Shown here piece after piece: positions 31,595-39,872 of a stretch of DNA of 64,000 bases (position 1 is its first letter; each line of letters begins with the position of its first letter). A program made the translations under genes and the position numbers. This stretch comes from Confluentibacter sediminis (GTDB lineage: Bacteria; Bacteroidota; Bacteroidia; Flavobacteriales; Flavobacteriaceae), in NCBI RefSeq assembly GCF_003258355.1, contig NZ_QKPO01000010.1, positions 62,001 through 126,000 on the forward strand, in the 5' to 3' direction. The notes under the pieces were generated by a model. It ran no database searches. It was not told the origin of the DNA and saw nothing but the letters and a program-made list of their open reading frames with translations.

Positions 31595-34591
31595 ATGAAT
31601 TACAATTTCAACGAGATAGAAGCCAAGTGGCAAAAATATTGGGCCGAAAACCAAACGTTTAAAGCAGAAAATAATAGCGATAAACCCAAATATTATGTGT
31701 TAGATATGTTCCCTTACCCAAGTGGCGCAGGGTTACATGTTGGGCATCCTTTAGGTTACATTGCGTCCGATATTTATGCGCGTTATAAACGTCATCAAGG
31801 GTTTAATGTGTTGCATCCACAAGGGTATGATAGTTTTGGTTTGCCAGCTGAACAATATGCTATTCAAACAGGGCAACATCCTGCATTGACGACTGAAGAA
31901 AATATTAAAACCTACCGTCGCCAATTAGATCAGATCGGGTTTTCATTTGATTGGTCTCGTGAAGTTCGTACATCCGACCCCAATTATTACAAATGGACGC
32001 AATGGATTTTCATTCAATTATTCAATTCTTGGTATAATAAGGATGCCGATAAAGCAGAAGATATTTCGGAATTAATCAACATTTTTGAAACCGAAGGAAA
32101 CTCAAAAGTCAATGCTGTTTGTGATGATGCTATTGAACCCTTTTCCGCCGAAGAATGGAATGCTTTTGATTCGGTAAAACAACAACAACTATTATTACAA
32201 TACAGATTAACCTATTTAGCCGAAACCGAAGTAAACTGGTGTCCTGCACTGGGAACCGTGTTGGCGAATGACGAAATAGTCAATGGCGTGTCCGAACGTG
32301 GTGGCCATCCGGTTATCCGAAAAAAAATGACCCAATGGAGCATGCGAATTTCAGCTTACGCCGAACGCTTACTTCAAGGATTGGATAAAATAGACTGGAC
32401 AGAATCTTTAAAAGAAACCCAACGTAATTGGATTGGAAAATCGGTTGGAGCATCTGTTAAGTTCAAAGTTCAAAGTTCAAAGTTCAAAGTTGAAGAACCA
32501 ACAACCAATAACCAACAACCAACAACTATATCGGTTTTCACAACACGTCCCGATACTATTTTCGGAGTCAGTTTTATGACGCTAGCTCCAGAACACGAAC
32601 TTGTTTCTCAAATAACAACTCCAGAACAAAAAGCTGAGGTTGAAAATTATATAGAAGCGACCGCCAAACGTAGTGAGCGCGATCGCATGGCTGATGTAAA
32701 AACCATTACAGGTGCTTTTACAGGCGCGTATGTAGAACATCCGTTTACCAAAGAACCCATCCCCGTGTGGATTGGCGATTATGTATTAGCGGGTTACGGA
32801 ACAGGTGCCGTGATGTCTGTGCCATGTGGTGACCAACGTGATTACGATTTTGCAAAACACTTTAATATCCCAATTCCTAATATTTTTGAGGGTGCTGATA
32901 TTTCTGAAGGAGCCTTTGCCGATAAAGACAACACCATTATTGCAAATTCCGATTTCTTAAATGGATTATCATATAAAGAAGCGACTAAAAAAGTTATTTC
33001 AGAATTAGAAAAATTGGGTCAAGGACAAGGTAAAACCAATTATCGTTTGCGTGATGCCGTATTTAGTCGTCAGCGTTATTGGGGCGAACCATTCCCTGTG
33101 TATTATGTAGATGGGATGCCGCATATGATTGATGCCAAACATTTACCAATTCGTTTGCCGGAAGTTGAAAAATATTTACCAACCGAAACCGGTGAGCCAC
33201 CGTTGGGAAATGCCACCGTTTGGGCTTGGAACCGCCTCAAGGCGGAAGTTGTCTCTAATGAATTGATTGATAATATAAATGTCTTTCCTTTAGAATTGAA
33301 CACCATGCCAGGTTGGGCAGGAAGTTCTTGGTATTTTAACCGCTATATGGATGTGCATAATACCGAGGAATTCGCAAGTCAAGATGCCCTTAACTATTGG
33401 AAAGATGTCGATTTATACATCGGAGGCAGCGAGCATGCTACAGGTCATTTATTATATGCTCGTTTTTGGCAAAAATTCTTGTTTGATAAAGGTTTAGTGC
33501 CTGTTGATGAGTTTGCTAAAAAACTGATTAACCAAGGGATGATTTTGGGGACGAGTGCTTTTGTATATTATACTTTTTACTCTTTGATTGAAAAGGATGG
33601 AAGTAATGTTATTATTGACAGAAAGCGAATTATAATACCTAAGGAATTATACTATCAAGTATTGTCTACTGGTAAAGATGAATTTTTGGAAAATATTGTT
33701 CGCTATGATATAGATTCAGAATTGCTAAAGAGATTAGATAATGATGAACTAATTTTAATTACACCTATTGCATCAACTCATGTGCCAGTAGAATATGTTA
33801 ATTCTTCTGATGAATTAAATATTGATTCGTTTAAAAGTTGGCATTCTGATTTTAAAAATGTGGGATTTGATTCGAAAGAAGGAATTTACAAAGTCGGTCG
33901 CGAAGTCGAAAAAATGTCCAAGTCCAAATACAACGTCGTCAACCCAGACCAAATTTGTGAAGAATATGGAGCCGACAGTTTACGTCTTTACGAAATGTTT
34001 TTAGGGCCTTTAGAGCAATACAAACCCTGGAATACGGCTGGTATTACAGGAGTTCATGGATTCCTTAAAAAACTTTGGAAACTTTATGTTGGTGATGATG
34101 GCTTAAATGTAAACGATGATGAACCAACAAGAGATAATTTAAAAACGCTTCACAAAACCATAAAAAAAGTACAGGAAGACATCGAGAATTTTTCATTCAA
34201 TACCTCGGTATCAACCTTTATGATTGCCGTTAATGAATTGACGGCTCAAAAATGTACTTCAAAAGAAATTCTAGAACCGTTATTGATTTTATTGTCACCG
34301 TATGCACCACATATTGCAGAAGAATTATGGTATCAATTAGGACATAACGAATCCATTTCAACGGCACCATTTCCAAAATTTGATGCCAGTCATTTGGTAG
34401 AAAGCAGTAAAAATTACCCGATTTCTTTCAATGGAAAAATGCGTTTCACCTTAGAATTGCCCATGGATTTTAATGCGCAACAAATTGAAGAAGCGGTGAT
34501 GGCAAACGAAAAAACCCAAGAGCAATTACAAGGACGTACCCCTAAAAAAGTGATTATAGTCCCAGGGAAAATAGTGAATATTGTAGGCTAA
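31595..34591 (+). CDS. leuS: Leucyl-tRNA synthetase
   Basis: With the start at 31595 (MNYNFNEIEAKWQKYW, the normal LeuRS N-terminus) the enzyme has 998 residues. An upstream in-frame ATG at 31433 would add 54 residues encoded by a promoter box and a palindromic repeat, so it is rejected. Class I motifs are HVGH at 48-51 and KMSKS at about 773; the editing domain contains FTTRPDTIFG. About 23 residues near 289-311 (FKVQSSKFKV followed by an Asn/Gln/Pro/Thr-rich run) are encoded by two 7-bp tandem arrays and look like an inserted repeat at the entry to the editing domain. It charges tRNA-Leu. Confidence 0.96.
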   Translation: MNYNFNEIEAKWQKYWAENQTFKAENNSDKPKYYVLDMFPYPSGAGLHVGHPLGYIASDIYARYKRHQGFNVLHPQGYDSFGLPAEQYAIQTGQHPALTTEENIKTYRRQLDQIGFSFDWSREVRTSDPNYYKWTQWIFIQLFNSWYNKDADKAEDISELINIFETEGNSKVNAVCDDAIEPFSAEEWNAFDSVKQQQLLLQYRLTYLAETEVNWCPALGTVLANDEIVNGVSERGGHPVIRKKMTQWSMRISAYAERLLQGLDKIDWTESLKETQRNWIGKSVGASVKFKVQSSKFKVEEPTTNNQQPTTISVFTTRPDTIFGVSFMTLAPEHELVSQITTPEQKAEVENYIEATAKRSERDRMADVKTITGAFTGAYVEHPFTKEPIPVWIGDYVLAGYGTGAVMSVPCGDQRDYDFAKHFNIPIPNIFEGADISEGAFADKDNTIIANSDFLNGLSYKEATKKVISELEKLGQGQGKTNYRLRDAVFSRQRYWGEPFPVYYVDGMPHMIDAKHLPIRLPEVEKYLPTETGEPPLGNATVWAWNRLKAEVVSNELIDNINVFPLELNTMPGWAGSSWYFNRYMDVHNTEEFASQDALNYWKDVDLYIGGSEHATGHLLYARFWQKFLFDKGLVPVDEFAKKLINQGMILGTSAFVYYTFYSLIEKDGSNVIIDRKRIIIPKELYYQVLSTGKDEFLENIVRYDIDSELLKRLDNDELILITPIASTHVPVEYVNSSDELNIDSFKSWHSDFKNVGFDSKEGIYKVGREVEKMSKSKYNVVNPDQICEEYGADSLRLYEMFLGPLEQYKPWNTAGITGVHGFLKKLWKLYVGDDGLNVNDDEPTRDNLKTLHKTIKKVQEDIENFSFNTSVSTFMIAVNELTAQKCTSKEILEPLLILLSPYAPHIAEELWYQLGHNESISTAPFPKFDASHLVESSKNYPISFNGKMRFTLELPMDFNAQQIEEAVMANEKTQEQLQGRTPKKVIIVPGKIVNIVG
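32459..32526 (+). repeat. Two 7-bp tandem arrays inside leuS
   Basis: From 32459 to 32492 the unit AAGTTCA repeats about 4.7 times; from 32498 to 32526 the unit ACCAACA repeats about four times with one variant (ACCAATA). Both are in frame with leuS and encode a low-complexity insertion. Such units are better known from intergenic regions. Confidence 0.85.
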
Positions 34592-34599
34592 CCTCATGG

Positions 34600-34675
34600 C
34601 GAGGCACGAAGCCATCTGTTTAATAGGAATGGTGAATTTTCGAATAGGTAGATGGCTTCGTACTAAGTGTTTGCA
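34600..34675. repeat. Dispersed palindromic repeat after leuS
   Basis: ACGAAGCCATCT (34606-34617) is perfectly inverted at 34650-34661, with a 32-nt loop and decayed outer arms (ATGGCGAGGC / TTTGCAACGA). It is of the same family as the copy in the leuS leader, and could act as the leuS terminator or mRNA end. Confidence 0.65.
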
Positions 34676-34695
34676 ACGATCGTATAAATTTTGTC

Positions 34696-34763
34696 ATTCC
34701 TGCAAAATCGAAGATTCACGAACACAATATTGTTAAATAATACTAAAGGAGTAAAGCAGGAAT
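34696..34763. repeat. ATTCCTGC/GCAGGAAT inverted repeat
   Basis: ATTCCTGC at 34696-34703 is inverted at 34756-34763, 52 nt apart, upstream of the SemiSWEET gene. It resembles the short palindrome at 23479-23502. Together with the previous repeat it fills most of the 190-bp gap after leuS. Confidence 0.5.
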
Positions 34764-34781
34764 CCACCTTATAAATTATAT

Positions 34782-35045
34782 ATGAATTTTATAGAAATCA
34801 TTGGTTTTGTAGCGGCATTTTTAACCACAGCAGCCTTTTTGCCCCAAGTGTATAAAACATGGAAAACCAAAGACGTTTCCGCTTTATCACTACCTATGCT
34901 CTTGATGTTTTTTACGGGAGTTTTTATTTGGTTGGTGTACGGTTTTTATAAAGAAAGTCCGTCTATGATTATGGCAAATGCCATTACATTGGTTTCAGCA
35001 TTTTTTCTTATTTATTTCAAAATAAAATACACCAAAAACATCTAA
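34782..35045 (+). CDS. SemiSWEET-type sugar transporter
   Basis: The 87-residue protein has three transmembrane helices and the PQ-loop motif LPQVYKTWKTKDVSALSL, the pattern of bacterial SemiSWEET half-transporters, which dimerise to form a sugar channel. The later segment MIMANAITLVSAFFLIYFKI completes helix 3. The natural substrate is uncertain. It stands alone after two palindromic repeats. Confidence 0.9.
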   Translation: MNFIEIIGFVAAFLTTAAFLPQVYKTWKTKDVSALSLPMLLMFFTGVFIWLVYGFYKESPSMIMANAITLVSAFFLIYFKIKYTKNI

Positions 35046-35144
35046 AAAACAAATGGCTTTATTGTTTTTTTAGTGATTTTAACTTTTCGTCAAAAAAAAT
35101 CCATAAAATCCATTATATATTTCATTATTTTCAATTCAATATTT

Positions 35145-35152
35145 TAATTTTG
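35145..35152 (+). promoter_or_regulatory. Candidate -7 box for the ald transcript
   Basis: TAATTTTG matches TAnnTTTG and precedes the ald ATG by 125 bp. The leader contains the 26-codon open frame at 35187. No TTG box at the ideal spacing is seen. Confidence 0.4.
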
Positions 35153-35186
35153 CACCACAAGTGACTATTTTAAATATTTAATAATT

Positions 35187-35267
35187 ATGAAATTCGCTAT
35201 AACAAATCTTGACACTTATCAGGAGGGTTGTTGGCAAACTGTATCCGAATCATTTAAAAACAAATAA
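35187..35267 (+). CDS. Possible 26-residue leader peptide upstream of ald
   Basis: An ATG frame of 26 codons (MKFAITNLDTYQEGCWQTV, then SESFKNK) sits between a promoter-like box and ald and ends 10 bp before the ald ATG. It has no signal peptide and no run of one amino acid typical of attenuators. It could be a small translated leader, a true small protein, or a chance frame. Confidence 0.3.
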   Translation: MKFAITNLDTYQEGCWQTVSESFKNK

Positions 35268-35277
35268 AATTTAACAA

Positions 35278-36378
35278 ATGAAAATTGGTGTTCCCATAGA
35301 AATTAAAAATAATGAAAACAGAGTAGGCATGACGCCTTCTGGTGTATTTGAACTTACAAAAAGAAATCATTCAGTTTATGTGCAAAAAAATGCTGGTTTT
35401 GGCAGTGGTTTTTTTGATAAAGACTATCTAGATGCAGGTGCCACAATTCTTGACACTATTGAAGAAGTTTATGATGTAGCGGACATGATTGTAAAGGTGA
35501 AAGAGCCTATTGAAATGGAGTATGATTTAATTAAACCCAATCAAGTGGTGTTTACTTATTTCCATTTTGCTTCTAGTGAAACCTTAACACACGCCATGAT
35601 AGAAAGTAATGCTATTTGTATTGCTTATGAAACCGTGGAAGATACTAATGGTACTTTACCATTATTAATACCAATGTCTGAAGTGGCAGGTAGAATGTCT
35701 ATTCAACAAGGGGCGAAATATCTTGAAAAACCTATAAAAGGACGCGGTGTTTTATTGGGAGGCGTGCCTGGTGTTGCCCCTGGAAAAGTATTGGTTTTAG
35801 GAGCGGGTGTTGTTGGTATACAAGCGGCTAAAATGGCAGCTGGTTTAGGTGCTAATGTAACGGTGTTAGATGTAAATATGAAACAATTACGTTATGTGTG
35901 CGATATCATGCCACCTAATGTAGTGACCGAATTTTCAAGCGAATATAATATTAGAAAACATATTAAGGATGCCGATTTAATTATCGGTGGGGTATTAATC
36001 AAAGGTGCTAAAGCTCCCAAATTAATTACCAAAGACATGCTTAAAGACATGCGTCCAGGTACGGTGATTGTAGATGTAGCGGTAGACCAAGGCGGCTGTT
36101 TTGAAACCACTAAAGCAACCACACATGAACAACCAACGTATATTGTTGATGATGTAGTGCATTATTGTGTAGCGAATATGCCAGGGGCTGTTCCTTACAC
36201 CTCTACTGTAGCATTAACAAATGTGACCTTGCCTTATGTTATTAAATTAGCTAATGAAGGCTGGGAACAAGCCTGCGAAAACAGTGAGCCTTTAAATAAA
36301 GGATTAAATATCGTAAAAGGAAAAATAGTTTATAAAGAAATAGCAGAAGCATTCAATTTAGAATTTTCGGTATCCTAA
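35278..36378 (+). CDS. ald: Alanine dehydrogenase
   Basis: A 366-residue enzyme that interconverts L-alanine and pyruvate plus ammonia with NAD. Family features are MKIGVPIEIKNNENRVGMTP at the start, the catalytic region FTYFHFASSETLT, the Rossmann motif VLGAGVVGIQAAKMA, and VDVAVDQGGCFETT with AVPYTSTVALTN near the end. Length is typical. It appears monocistronic, with a 125-nt leader that holds a short open frame. Confidence 0.95.
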   Translation: MKIGVPIEIKNNENRVGMTPSGVFELTKRNHSVYVQKNAGFGSGFFDKDYLDAGATILDTIEEVYDVADMIVKVKEPIEMEYDLIKPNQVVFTYFHFASSETLTHAMIESNAICIAYETVEDTNGTLPLLIPMSEVAGRMSIQQGAKYLEKPIKGRGVLLGGVPGVAPGKVLVLGAGVVGIQAAKMAAGLGANVTVLDVNMKQLRYVCDIMPPNVVTEFSSEYNIRKHIKDADLIIGGVLIKGAKAPKLITKDMLKDMRPGTVIVDVAVDQGGCFETTKATTHEQPTYIVDDVVHYCVANMPGAVPYTSTVALTNVTLPYVIKLANEGWEQACENSEPLNKGLNIVKGKIVYKEIAEAFNLEFSVS

Positions 36379-36462
36379 TATTTTTTATCTGACAAAATTT
36401 CATATTGTGAATTTGGCGTTATTATTGCTATATTTATTTCGAAATTTTAATTTAGAAAAAAC

Positions 36463-37161
36463 ATGTTAGTATATTATATATTACTTGGTGCCATCGCACT
36501 TGTTAGCTGGTTAGTGAGCAGTACGTTAAAGCGTAAGTTCGAAAAATATTCGAAAGTGCAATTGCGTAATGGTATGAGTGGTAAAGAAATTGCTGAAAAA
36601 ATGCTGTCTGATAACGGTATTTACGATGTGGAGGTTATTTCAACGCCAGGGCAATTAACGGATCATTACAACCCAAAAAACAAAACGGTTAACTTAAGTG
36701 AATCGGTTTACCATCAACGTAATGCAGCGGCTGCGGCAGTAGCGGCTCACGAATGTGGCCATGCCGTGCAACATGCTAAAGCTTACGAATGGTTAAAAAT
36801 GCGTTCTGCTTTAGTTCCTATTGTGAGTGTCACCTCTGGGATGTCGCAATGGGTCGTTTTTGGTGGCTTGATGTTAGGAGCTGCTGCTGGTATGGGATTA
36901 GGATATTATGTAGCTGTTGCCGGTTTGGTCATGATGGCTTTCGCAACGGTATTTAGCTTTATCACGTTGCCAGTAGAATACGATGCAAGTAACCGTGCGT
37001 TAGCTTGGTTAAAAAATAAAAACATGGTATCTCAAGAAGAATATGCAGGTTCTGAAGATGCACTTAAATGGGCGGCTAGAACGTATTTGGTTGCTGCCAT
37101 TGGTGCTTTAGCGAATCTCGTATATTGGGGATTTAGGGTGTTTGCAGGAGGAAGAGATTAA
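36463..37161 (+). CDS. YugP-type zinc metallopeptidase
   Basis: The 232-residue membrane protein has the zinc-protease motif HECGH (96-100) in AAVAAHECGHAVQHAK, followed by EYDASNRAL, the usual second zinc-ligand region. Hydrophobic segments are at the N-terminus (about 3-20), 115-160 and near the C-terminus. It belongs to the family of integral membrane Zn peptidases exemplified by B. subtilis YugP, of unknown substrate. A strong terminator follows. Confidence 0.9.
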   Translation: MLVYYILLGAIALVSWLVSSTLKRKFEKYSKVQLRNGMSGKEIAEKMLSDNGIYDVEVISTPGQLTDHYNPKNKTVNLSESVYHQRNAAAAAVAAHECGHAVQHAKAYEWLKMRSALVPIVSVTSGMSQWVVFGGLMLGAAAGMGLGYYVAVAGLVMMAFATVFSFITLPVEYDASNRALAWLKNKNMVSQEEYAGSEDALKWAARTYLVAAIGALANLVYWGFRVFAGGRD

Positions 37162-37178
37162 AACTATTAGAATATTAC

Positions 37179-37208
37179 AAAGCCCTGAATTTTTCGGGGC
37201 TTTTTTAT
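37179..37208 (+). terminator. Terminator after the metallopeptidase gene
   Basis: An 11-bp stem (AAAGCCCTGAA with TTCGGGGCTTT, one G-U pair) with a short T-rich loop leads into TTTT. Confidence 0.85.
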
Positions 37209-37232
37209 TTCAGTCATTATGAAAACAAAAAA

Positions 37233-39005
37233 ATGAAGAATCCTTTAGAATACTACCAAAAGCATTTAGAAATCTATAAAGCAAGCGCACAGAAGTTTTA
37301 TAAAAAAATGACAACTTTAAGTATTTACAGGCTTTTGGCTTTTGTAATAACAGTTGTTGGCATATATGTCACATTTAGTACGTGGCAAATTGCTGTTTTT
37401 ATAGCAGTTATAGGCATTACTATCTTTCTTTATTTGTTGTCTAAATACAATGATGCTAAAGCCGAAAGACTTTTTAATGAAGCCTTGGTGAAAATAAACG
37501 AGGCAGAAATTAGCATTGCTTCCGGTAATTTCCACGATAGGAATGATGGCTTAGCCTTTCAAGACCCCAATCACTTTTATAGTTTGGATATCGATTTATT
37601 TGGACGTGCTTCGTTTTTTCAGTTCATCAATAGAACTACGATTAAAGAAGGCACTCAAGAATTAGCAGATGCTTTAAAAGCAAATAATACAGATGATATT
37701 CTTTCAAGACAGGAAGCCATAAAAGAATTAAGTTCTAAACCCGAATGGCGACAATTTTATGCTGCTAAATCTAGTTTTGTATTGGTTGAAACACCAGCGA
37801 CACAAACTATAAAGTGGTTGAAAAACCATCAATCATTTTTACCAAAAATCATGAATTGGTTGCCAAAAGCTTTTTCTATCGTTTCGATATTTATTTTCGG
37901 ATTGATATTTTTTAATATCATAGTAAATCAAGCCATTATTGGCTATTGGTTGCTTTTAGGGTTAGGTCTTTCAAGCATTTATGTGAAAAAAATAAATTTA
38001 CTCTCATCAAACACAGATAAATTAAAATATACTTTTAGACAATATGCTTTACTTTTAGATTTGATAGAAAATGAATCGTTTTCTTCTCAATTACTACAAC
38101 AAAAGCAACAACAAATTCAGCAAGAAGGTAAAAAAGCATCTGGTATTTTTTCTGAACTTTCAAAATCTTTAGACGCTTTAGATAATAGAAATAATTTAAT
38201 TTCAGCCATTTTTGGGAATGGCCTTTTCCTGTCTGATATCAAAAACAGTTATCGCATAGAAGAATGGATAAAACTACATGCCGATAAAGTAACCGATTGG
38301 TTTGAAGTCGTTTCTTTTTTCGATGCTTATAATTCTTTGGGAAACTTTACTTTTAATCACCCGGATTTTGTGTTTCCAGAGATCGTAAATGATGGGATAG
38401 TGATTCAAGCTGAAAGATTGGGGCATCCATTACTTAAAAAAGAGAAGCGAGTGGATAGTGACGTCACTATTAAAAACGAGCAGTTTTTTATTGTAACAGG
38501 AGCTAATATGGCTGGAAAAAGCACCTTTTTACGTACCATATCTTTACACATTGTTATGGCAAATGTTGGTTTGCCCGTTTGTGCAAAAACAAGTCGTTAT
38601 TCGCCTGTAAAATTAATTACAAGTATGCGAACTACAGATTCTTTAACAGATGATAGTTCTTATTTCTTTTCAGAATTAACACGTTTAAAATACATTGTAG
38701 ATGCTATTCAAAAAGAACCTTATTTCATCGTTTTAGATGAGATTTTGAAAGGGACGAACAGCACCGATAAAGCCATTGGTTCACGCAAGTTTGTCGAGAA
38801 ATTAGTGGCTTCAAACGCTACAGGAATTATTGCAACACATGATTTAAGCTTATGTGAAATTGAAAAAGAGCTAGATGAAGTTAAGAACTATTATTTTGAT
38901 GCCGAAATTATTAATGATGAACTTTATTTTGACTATAAGCTGAAAGAAGGCGTTTGTAAAAACATGAATGCATCATTTTTATTGAAAAAAATGAATATTG
39001 TTTGA
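37233..39005 (+). CDS. Membrane-anchored MutS-like ATPase
   Basis: The 590-residue protein has hydrophobic pairs at about 28-66 and 210-245, a helical lever-like region (about 260-330), and a C-terminal MutS ATPase domain: Walker A TGANMAGKSTFLRTI (about 421-435), the MutS motif RTTDSLTDDSSYFFSEL, Walker B YFIVLDEILKGTNSTDK, and IIATHDLSL. The mismatch-recognition domain with its Phe-x-Glu is absent, so this is not a canonical MutS. Similar proteins occur across Bacteroidota, with unknown function; a membrane-bound DNA or RNA clamp is one possibility. Confidence 0.9.
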   Translation: MKNPLEYYQKHLEIYKASAQKFYKKMTTLSIYRLLAFVITVVGIYVTFSTWQIAVFIAVIGITIFLYLLSKYNDAKAERLFNEALVKINEAEISIASGNFHDRNDGLAFQDPNHFYSLDIDLFGRASFFQFINRTTIKEGTQELADALKANNTDDILSRQEAIKELSSKPEWRQFYAAKSSFVLVETPATQTIKWLKNHQSFLPKIMNWLPKAFSIVSIFIFGLIFFNIIVNQAIIGYWLLLGLGLSSIYVKKINLLSSNTDKLKYTFRQYALLLDLIENESFSSQLLQQKQQQIQQEGKKASGIFSELSKSLDALDNRNNLISAIFGNGLFLSDIKNSYRIEEWIKLHADKVTDWFEVVSFFDAYNSLGNFTFNHPDFVFPEIVNDGIVIQAERLGHPLLKKEKRVDSDVTIKNEQFFIVTGANMAGKSTFLRTISLHIVMANVGLPVCAKTSRYSPVKLITSMRTTDSLTDDSSYFFSELTRLKYIVDAIQKEPYFIVLDEILKGTNSTDKAIGSRKFVEKLVASNATGIIATHDLSLCEIEKELDEVKNYYFDAEIINDELYFDYKLKEGVCKNMNASFLLKKMNIV

Positions 39006-39095
39006 TGTTTTAGGCTTAAAAACGATTATTGAGCATCTTTAAAAAACCATTAATAATTTGCATGTGATGAGGTTTAAATTAAGTATTTTTAGAGT

Positions 39096-39872
39096 ATGCA
39101 AGATAAACTTACCATAGCCATAATTCAGTCTGATTTGATTTGGGAAGATCCAAAACAAAATCGAAAAAATTTCTCTGAGAAAATTGAAGCCATTAGTGAC
39201 CGGATAGATATTATTATACTTCCTGAAATGTTCTCAACAGGTTTTTCAATGAATGCTGTACAATGGGCAGAACCCATGGATGGTAAAACCGTTATGTGGA
39301 TGCAGAAAACAGCTTTAGAAACCCATGCGGCTATTGTGGGAAGTTTAATTATTAAAGAAGACAACAAATTTTATAACCGACTGCTTTTTGTTGAACCCTC
39401 AGGTGCCATCACACATTATGATAAACGGCATACGTTTACTTTGGGAGGTGAGGATAAAGTATTTGCTTCTGGTATAGAAAAAGTTATTATCGATTATAAA
39501 GGTTGGAAAATCTGTCCGTTAATTTGTTACGATTTACGTTTTCCTGTTTGGGCTAGAAATACTGAAAATTATGATGTTTTGATGTATGTTGCCAATTGGC
39601 CAAAACCTAGAGTCATGGCTTGGGATACATTATTAAAAGCCCGTGCTATCGAAAATATGAGTTATTGTATTGGTGTAAATAGAGTTGGAGAAGATAAAGA
39701 CCATAATGAGCATTGTGGGCATTCTGCTGTTTACGATGTATTAGGAAATAATATTACGCCAATAAAGCCCAATAAAGAACATACAGAGATTGTGACTTTA
39801 GAAAGGAATCATATTAATTTCTATAGAAATAAATTACGGTTTTTGGACGATAGAGATGAATTTACCTTTTAA
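39096..39872 (+). CDS. Nitrilase-family omega-amidase (YafV/Nit2-like)
   Basis: A 258-residue carbon-nitrogen hydrolase. The catalytic Glu is in IIILPEMFSTGFSM, the Lys in HYDKRHTFTLGGE, and the Cys in KICPLICYDLRFPVWARN. This arrangement and FSTGFSM fit YafV/Nit2-type omega-amidases, which hydrolyse 2-oxoglutaramate or related amides in metabolite repair. The 3' end overlaps the convergent Ig-like lipoprotein gene by 11 bp. Confidence 0.92.
   Translation: MQDKLTIAIIQSDLIWEDPKQNRKNFSEKIEAISDRIDIIILPEMFSTGFSMNAVQWAEPMDGKTVMWMQKTALETHAAIVGSLIIKEDNKFYNRLLFVEPSGAITHYDKRHTFTLGGEDKVFASGIEKVIIDYKGWKICPLICYDLRFPVWARNTENYDVLMYVANWPKPRVMAWDTLLKARAIENMSYCIGVNRVGEDKDHNEHCGHSAVYDVLGNNITPIKPNKEHTEIVTLERNHINFYRNKLRFLDDRDEFTF

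Noticed and set aside
32459-32526. CRISPR-like array
   Set aside because: The units are only 7 bp with no spacers and lie within a coding region; no cas genes are present.
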